Source: an uncultured Lachnospiraceae bacterium
GTDB taxonomy: Bacteria > Bacillota > Clostridia > Lachnospirales > Lachnospiraceae
NCBI GenBank assembly: GCA_900549995.1
Contig: URQQ01000113.1
Span: forward strand, 1 to 8,899
Direction: 5' to 3'
DNA: 8,899 nucleotides
Both the position numbers and the translations under genes were made by a program. Below, in pieces: positions 5,903 through 8,899 of the stretch; the first letter of the stretch is position 1; every line of letters begins with the position of its first letter. The notes under the pieces were generated by a model. It had not been told where the DNA came from. It did not search any database and was given only the letters and a program-made list of their open reading frames with translations.

Positions 5903-6915
5903 TGACGACTTTCGATAAAAATCGGGTCCACATAGTGTATGCTTCCGATGATGGATTTTCGGAAATTTTAGGGATTTCCATGGTATCTCTTTACGAGAAT
6001 AGTAAGGATATGGAATCAATTGCAGTCTATATATTAGATTCGGGCATTACAGATACCAATAAAAAGAAACTGGAATCTATATGTAAGACCTACAACCGAG
6101 CATTACCAGTGTGGATAAAGGCTAAAAACATTTGTAAAGTACTGTCCATGGATGTTGTCATTGACAGAGGTTCTCTAAGTCAATATGCGAGGCTTTTCGT
6201 TAGCGGAGACCTTCCCGCTGATTTACATAGAGTTCTGTACCTTGACTGTGATGTTTTGGTTAATGCTTCAATCCGAGAACTCTGGAATCTTGATTTACAC
6301 GGAAAAACGATAGGGGCATTGATGGATGCGTTTAGCAGACAATACCGTTCCAATATTAATCTCCAGCCAGATGATATCATGTTCAATTCCGGCGTTATGC
6401 TCATTGATTTGGACAAATGGAAAGCACAGCAAATTGAAGAGAAGTTGATGAAATTTATCGCTGGTAAACGTGGAAAGATCCAACAGGGAGACCAAGGAGC
6501 ATTAAATGCGGTTCTGTCACATGATACATATTGTTTTGAACCGAGATTTAACTCAGTTACGATTTACTATGATTTCTCATATGATGAAATGCTTGTGTAT
6601 CGAAAACCGCCAAAATTCTATGATCGAGAAGAGATAAAGAAGGCAGCAGATTCTCCCGTAATCATTCATTTTACTACAAGTTTTCTGAGCAGAAGACCGT
6701 GGGTAGAAGGATGCAAGCATAAGTATGTCGATGAATGGATGAAATATAAAAAGATGAGTCCGTGGGCTGACAAGGGATTATGGAAATATAACAAAGCAAC
6801 AGGATTAAAAGGTCTCTATATAATGATTATTGAGCATATGCCTAGAAAAATAGTGATTCACTTATCTGGAGTATTACAAGCGTATGGGAGACCGTTGTGG
6901 ATGAAGATTAGATGA
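5902..6915 (+). CDS. Glycosyltransferase family 8 (GT-A fold, galactosyl/glucosyltransferase-like)
   Basis: This 337-residue retaining-type transferase has the family landmarks. HIVYASDDGF (10-19) opens the nucleotide-binding fold. RVLYLDCDVLV (110-120) contains the metal-binding D-x-D (Asp115, Asp117). FNSGVMLIDL (161-170), QQGDQGALN (194-202) and VIIHFTT (253-259, with the late metal-ligand His256) follow. It resembles LPS and capsule GT8 enzymes that use UDP-glucose or UDP-galactose; the donor is inferred only from the family. I chose ATG 5902 over an in-frame GTG at 5872 because AAGGTGGTGG lies just upstream and the ATG shares a base with the preceding stop. Translation may therefore depend on ribosomes finishing the upstream gene, whose end is set by the 10-G tract. 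The C-terminal part from about 290 is basic and may sit at the membrane. Confidence 0.87.
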   Translation: MTTFDKNRVHIVYASDDGFSEILGISMVSLYENSKDMESIAVYILDSGITDTNKKKLESICKTYNRALPVWIKAKNICKVLSMDVVIDRGSLSQYARLFVSGDLPADLHRVLYLDCDVLVNASIRELWNLDLHGKTIGALMDAFSRQYRSNINLQPDDIMFNSGVMLIDLDKWKAQQIEEKLMKFIAGKRGKIQQGDQGALNAVLSHDTYCFEPRFNSVTIYYDFSYDEMLVYRKPPKFYDREEIKKAADSPVIIHFTTSFLSRRPWVEGCKHKYVDEWMKYKKMSPWADKGLWKYNKATGLKGLYIMIIEHMPRKIVIHLSGVLQAYGRPLWMKIR

Positions 6916-6932
6916 TTGAGAGGCTTTAGGTT

Positions 6933-8126
6933 ATGGAGAAAAAGGTCGGAATAGTTTCCTGTTACTTCCAACATAATTACGGAAGTATGCTACAGGCATA
7001 TGCGACACAGATGGCACTGGATAAACTTAATATCAAAAATGAGACGATTGATATTTCCGGTTTTAACCATGAGATAAAGAAAGCCAAGATTAAGTATTTT
7101 ATCAAAGCAAGTTTGACTTCTGATATTTTACTTTCCAAAATGGGGATGACAAAGAATGTTTTAAGAAAAAAGTTTTCAAATAATCAATATGCATGTTTGT
7201 CAAAAGAACGTGAATCAAAATTTGATTGGTTTGCAAAAAGCCATTTCAGATTGTCAAAAGAATATAAGTCAATAGCTGAATTGGAAAAGAATTGTGTACA
7301 GAATTATGAGGCGGTACTTGTAGGGAGTGACCAACTTTGGCTTCCAGGAAATATTGCTGCAGATTATTATACTTTGAATTTTGTTCCTGATTTCGTTAAT
7401 ACAATTGCTTATGCAACTAGTTTCGGACAGTCAGAATTGCCGAAAGATTCATCACAAAAGGCAAGCGTCTTTTTGAAGAAGATAAAACATATTGGTGTTA
7501 GAGAAGAATCGGGACAAAAATTGGTGAAGAAACTTGCTGGACGTAATGTCCCGGTAGTATGTGATCCGACCCTGTTATTCACGGGTGAGGAGTGGATGAG
7601 CATCCAGCAAGAGAAACCAATAATGGAGGGAAGATATATATTCTGCTATTTTTTAGGAAACAATCCACCGCATCGTGAATTCGCAAAACGATTGAAAGAA
7701 CAGACCGGATGCAAAATCGTTGCACTTACACACTTGGACGAGTATGTGAAAAGTGATGAAGGATATGCTGATGAGACACCGTATGATATTGATCCAGCAG
7801 ATTTTTTGAATTTGATTCGTTATGCCGAATATGTTTGTACAGACTCTTTCCACTGTTCTGTTTTTTCAATACTGTATAAACGCCAATTTTTCACATTTAG
7901 AAGATATGCAAGGAATACGAGACAGTCTACGAATAGCAGATTGGATACATTGTTTAAATTGGTGGGAATAACTGGGCAGGTAAAAAACGGAAGTGAAAAT
8001 ATTGAAGAATGTATAAAGCAACCGATCAATTTTGAGAAGGCACACCAGAGGCTGGAAGTAGTTAAAGAAAAATCCTATGAGTATTTAATAAAATCATACA
8101 TAAATAAAGAAAACACAGATATGTAG
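6933..8126 (+). CDS. Polysaccharide pyruvyltransferase family protein
   Basis: Members of this family (PF04230) transfer pyruvate from phosphoenolpyruvate to make ketals on sugars of extracellular polymers, adding negative charge. Recognisable motifs run in order through the 397 residues: NYGSMLQAYA (15-24), VLVGSDQLW (128-136), YATSFG (160-165), IGVREESG (187-194), VCDPTLLF (209-216) and CTDSFHCS (302-309). The length fits the family. GAGAGG at 6918-6923 lies 9 bases before ATG, and the gene begins 17 bases after the GT8 stop. The acyltransferase gene follows after 15 bases, so the two decorating enzymes are probably co-transcribed. Some family members act on other substrates, so the exact acceptor is unknown. 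Base composition is AT-rich compared with genes before 4560. Confidence 0.88.
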   Translation: MEKKVGIVSCYFQHNYGSMLQAYATQMALDKLNIKNETIDISGFNHEIKKAKIKYFIKASLTSDILLSKMGMTKNVLRKKFSNNQYACLSKERESKFDWFAKSHFRLSKEYKSIAELEKNCVQNYEAVLVGSDQLWLPGNIAADYYTLNFVPDFVNTIAYATSFGQSELPKDSSQKASVFLKKIKHIGVREESGQKLVKKLAGRNVPVVCDPTLLFTGEEWMSIQQEKPIMEGRYIFCYFLGNNPPHREFAKRLKEQTGCKIVALTHLDEYVKSDEGYADETPYDIDPADFLNLIRYAEYVCTDSFHCSVFSILYKRQFFTFRRYARNTRQSTNSRLDTLFKLVGITGQVKNGSENIEECIKQPINFEKAHQRLEVVKEKSYEYLIKSYINKENTDM

Positions 8127-8141
8127 TGGGAGAAAGATGCT

Positions 8142-8899
8142 ATGCTGAAAGAGAGAATACAATGGGTTGATATTGCAAAAGGATTTTTTATTTTATTTAT
8201 TGTTATAGGCCATGTGTTTTCTGATGGTGTGTTACGAAGATATGTTTTTTCATTTCATGTTCCGGCTTTCTTTTTTATGTCAGGTTATTGTTTTAATGCC
8301 TGTAAGAATAAGAAGGATTTCGTAATAGGAAAAATTAGGACGATTGTAGTTCCATATATAACATTTTCCTTAATCAGCATTTTGCTATTTGTACTTGTCG
8401 CAAGTATACTTCCGAAGCTAAACGAAATTATGCAATGCGGCATTTTTACAAACATTAAATGTATGTTATATGGTTCATCAAAACCAGCTATCATGAAATA
8501 TAACCAACCGTTGTGGTTTTTGCCATGTCTTTTCTGCGTATCAATTGTCGCTTATACGATAGAAACTATCGGGGGGGTACCACTGTAATAAAAATTTATA
8601 TCGTTGCGGAGCGATGCTAATTGGAACTTTTGCAGGAATTTTCTTCTCATTTAACGTAGATATTGCTCTACCCTGGCATTTTGAGACATCATTGTCTATG
8701 TTGGTATGGTTTGAGGCAGGTGTTATTGTTCGGGATAATTTATACCACTTCGATATGGTAAGAGTTTCAGGTTTGCAAAAGTTTATAATTGTTTTTTGTC
8801 TTTTGATTTGCGGATATTTGATTCAATTACTGAATATCCGGACGGTTGGTGTTCGAAATGAACATTATGGAATTATAGGCATTTATTATTTGAGTGCAG
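8142..8899 (+). pseudogene. Acyltransferase-3 family O-acyltransferase, frameshifted at a 7-G tract; 3' end outside window
   Basis: These multi-span membrane proteins transfer acetyl or similar groups to cell-surface sugars. The first frame (8142-8588, 148 residues) shows RIQWVDIAKGF (5-15), VIGHV with the conserved His24, FSFHVPAFFFMSGY (36-49), VVPYITFSLIS, and PLWFLPCLF (123-131), all typical of PF01757. After seven G (8571-8577) it stops at TAA 8586-8588. From TAC 8578 the +1-shifted frame stays open to the window edge (107 codons), with more hydrophobic helices (CGAMLIGTFAGIFFSF, FIIVFCLLICGYLIQLL). With six G the two halves fuse into one normal protein. As written, only the first three or four membrane segments are made, so the product is probably inactive. 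GGGAG at 8128-8132 precedes ATG by 9 bases. It may be a phase-off state, a true mutation or a sequencing error. Confidence 0.82.
8571..8577 (+). repeat. 7-G homopolymer at the acyltransferase frameshift
   Basis: Seven consecutive G mark the exact point where the reading frame is lost. Removing one G restores a continuous acyltransferase. The following TAC makes GGGGGGGTAC, the same ten bases as at 5822-5831. Confidence 0.9.

Overview
The window looks like the 5' part of a capsule or exopolysaccharide (EPS) locus from a gut-type Firmicute, most likely Lachnospiraceae (Blautia, Dorea or Ruminococcus-like). This rests on purine-rich Shine-Dalgarno sites, medium GC, and the gene order XRE regulator, CpsB-type phosphatase, Wzz-type chain-length protein, BY-kinase, then glycosyltransferases. 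The taxonomic placement is inference. All genes lie on the + strand.

Layout. 1-144: C-terminal end of a tyrosine recombinase, followed by a terminator. 145-481: a 337-base gene-free stretch with two inverted repeats; the larger is a 69-base near-palindrome ending in a T-run. 482-916: XRE-family regulator. 945-1712: CpsB/CapC-type PHP phosphatase, interrupted by one in-frame TGA. 1713-1896: a short array of 13-bp repeats and a weak possible promoter. 1897-2634: Wzz-type membrane protein. 2750-3745: BY-kinase with a repeated Tyr-Tyr-Gly-Lys tail and an unusual acidic extension. 3736-4563: membrane-anchored protein with two Ig-like (DUF5011-like) domains, overlapping the kinase by 10 bases. 4564-4762: a gap with no clear gene. 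4763-5902: family-4 type glycosyltransferase with a 10-G tract near its 3' end. 5902-6915: GT8 glycosyltransferase, joined by a TAATG stop/start. 6933-8126: polysaccharide pyruvyltransferase. 8142-8899: acyltransferase-3 family O-acyltransferase, frameshifted at a 7-G tract and cut by the window edge.

How they work together. The phosphatase, Wzz and kinase genes form the usual phosphorylation-controlled chain-length and export module. The two glycosyltransferases, the pyruvyltransferase and the acyltransferase build and decorate the repeat unit. No priming sugar-phosphate transferase, flippase or polymerase is visible; they may lie beyond the right edge. Base composition becomes more AT-rich from about 4760, fitting a conserved regulatory cassette followed by a strain-variable sugar cassette.

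The most interesting signal is that several elements could vary expression or structure: a recombinase gene next to palindromic leader DNA, a nonsense codon in the phosphatase, a 12-bp coding repeat in the kinase tyrosine tail, and two G-tracts that both end in GGGGGGGTAC, one changing a glycosyltransferase C-terminus and its coupling to the next gene, the other truncating an acyltransferase. Sequencing error at the homopolymers is a real alternative.
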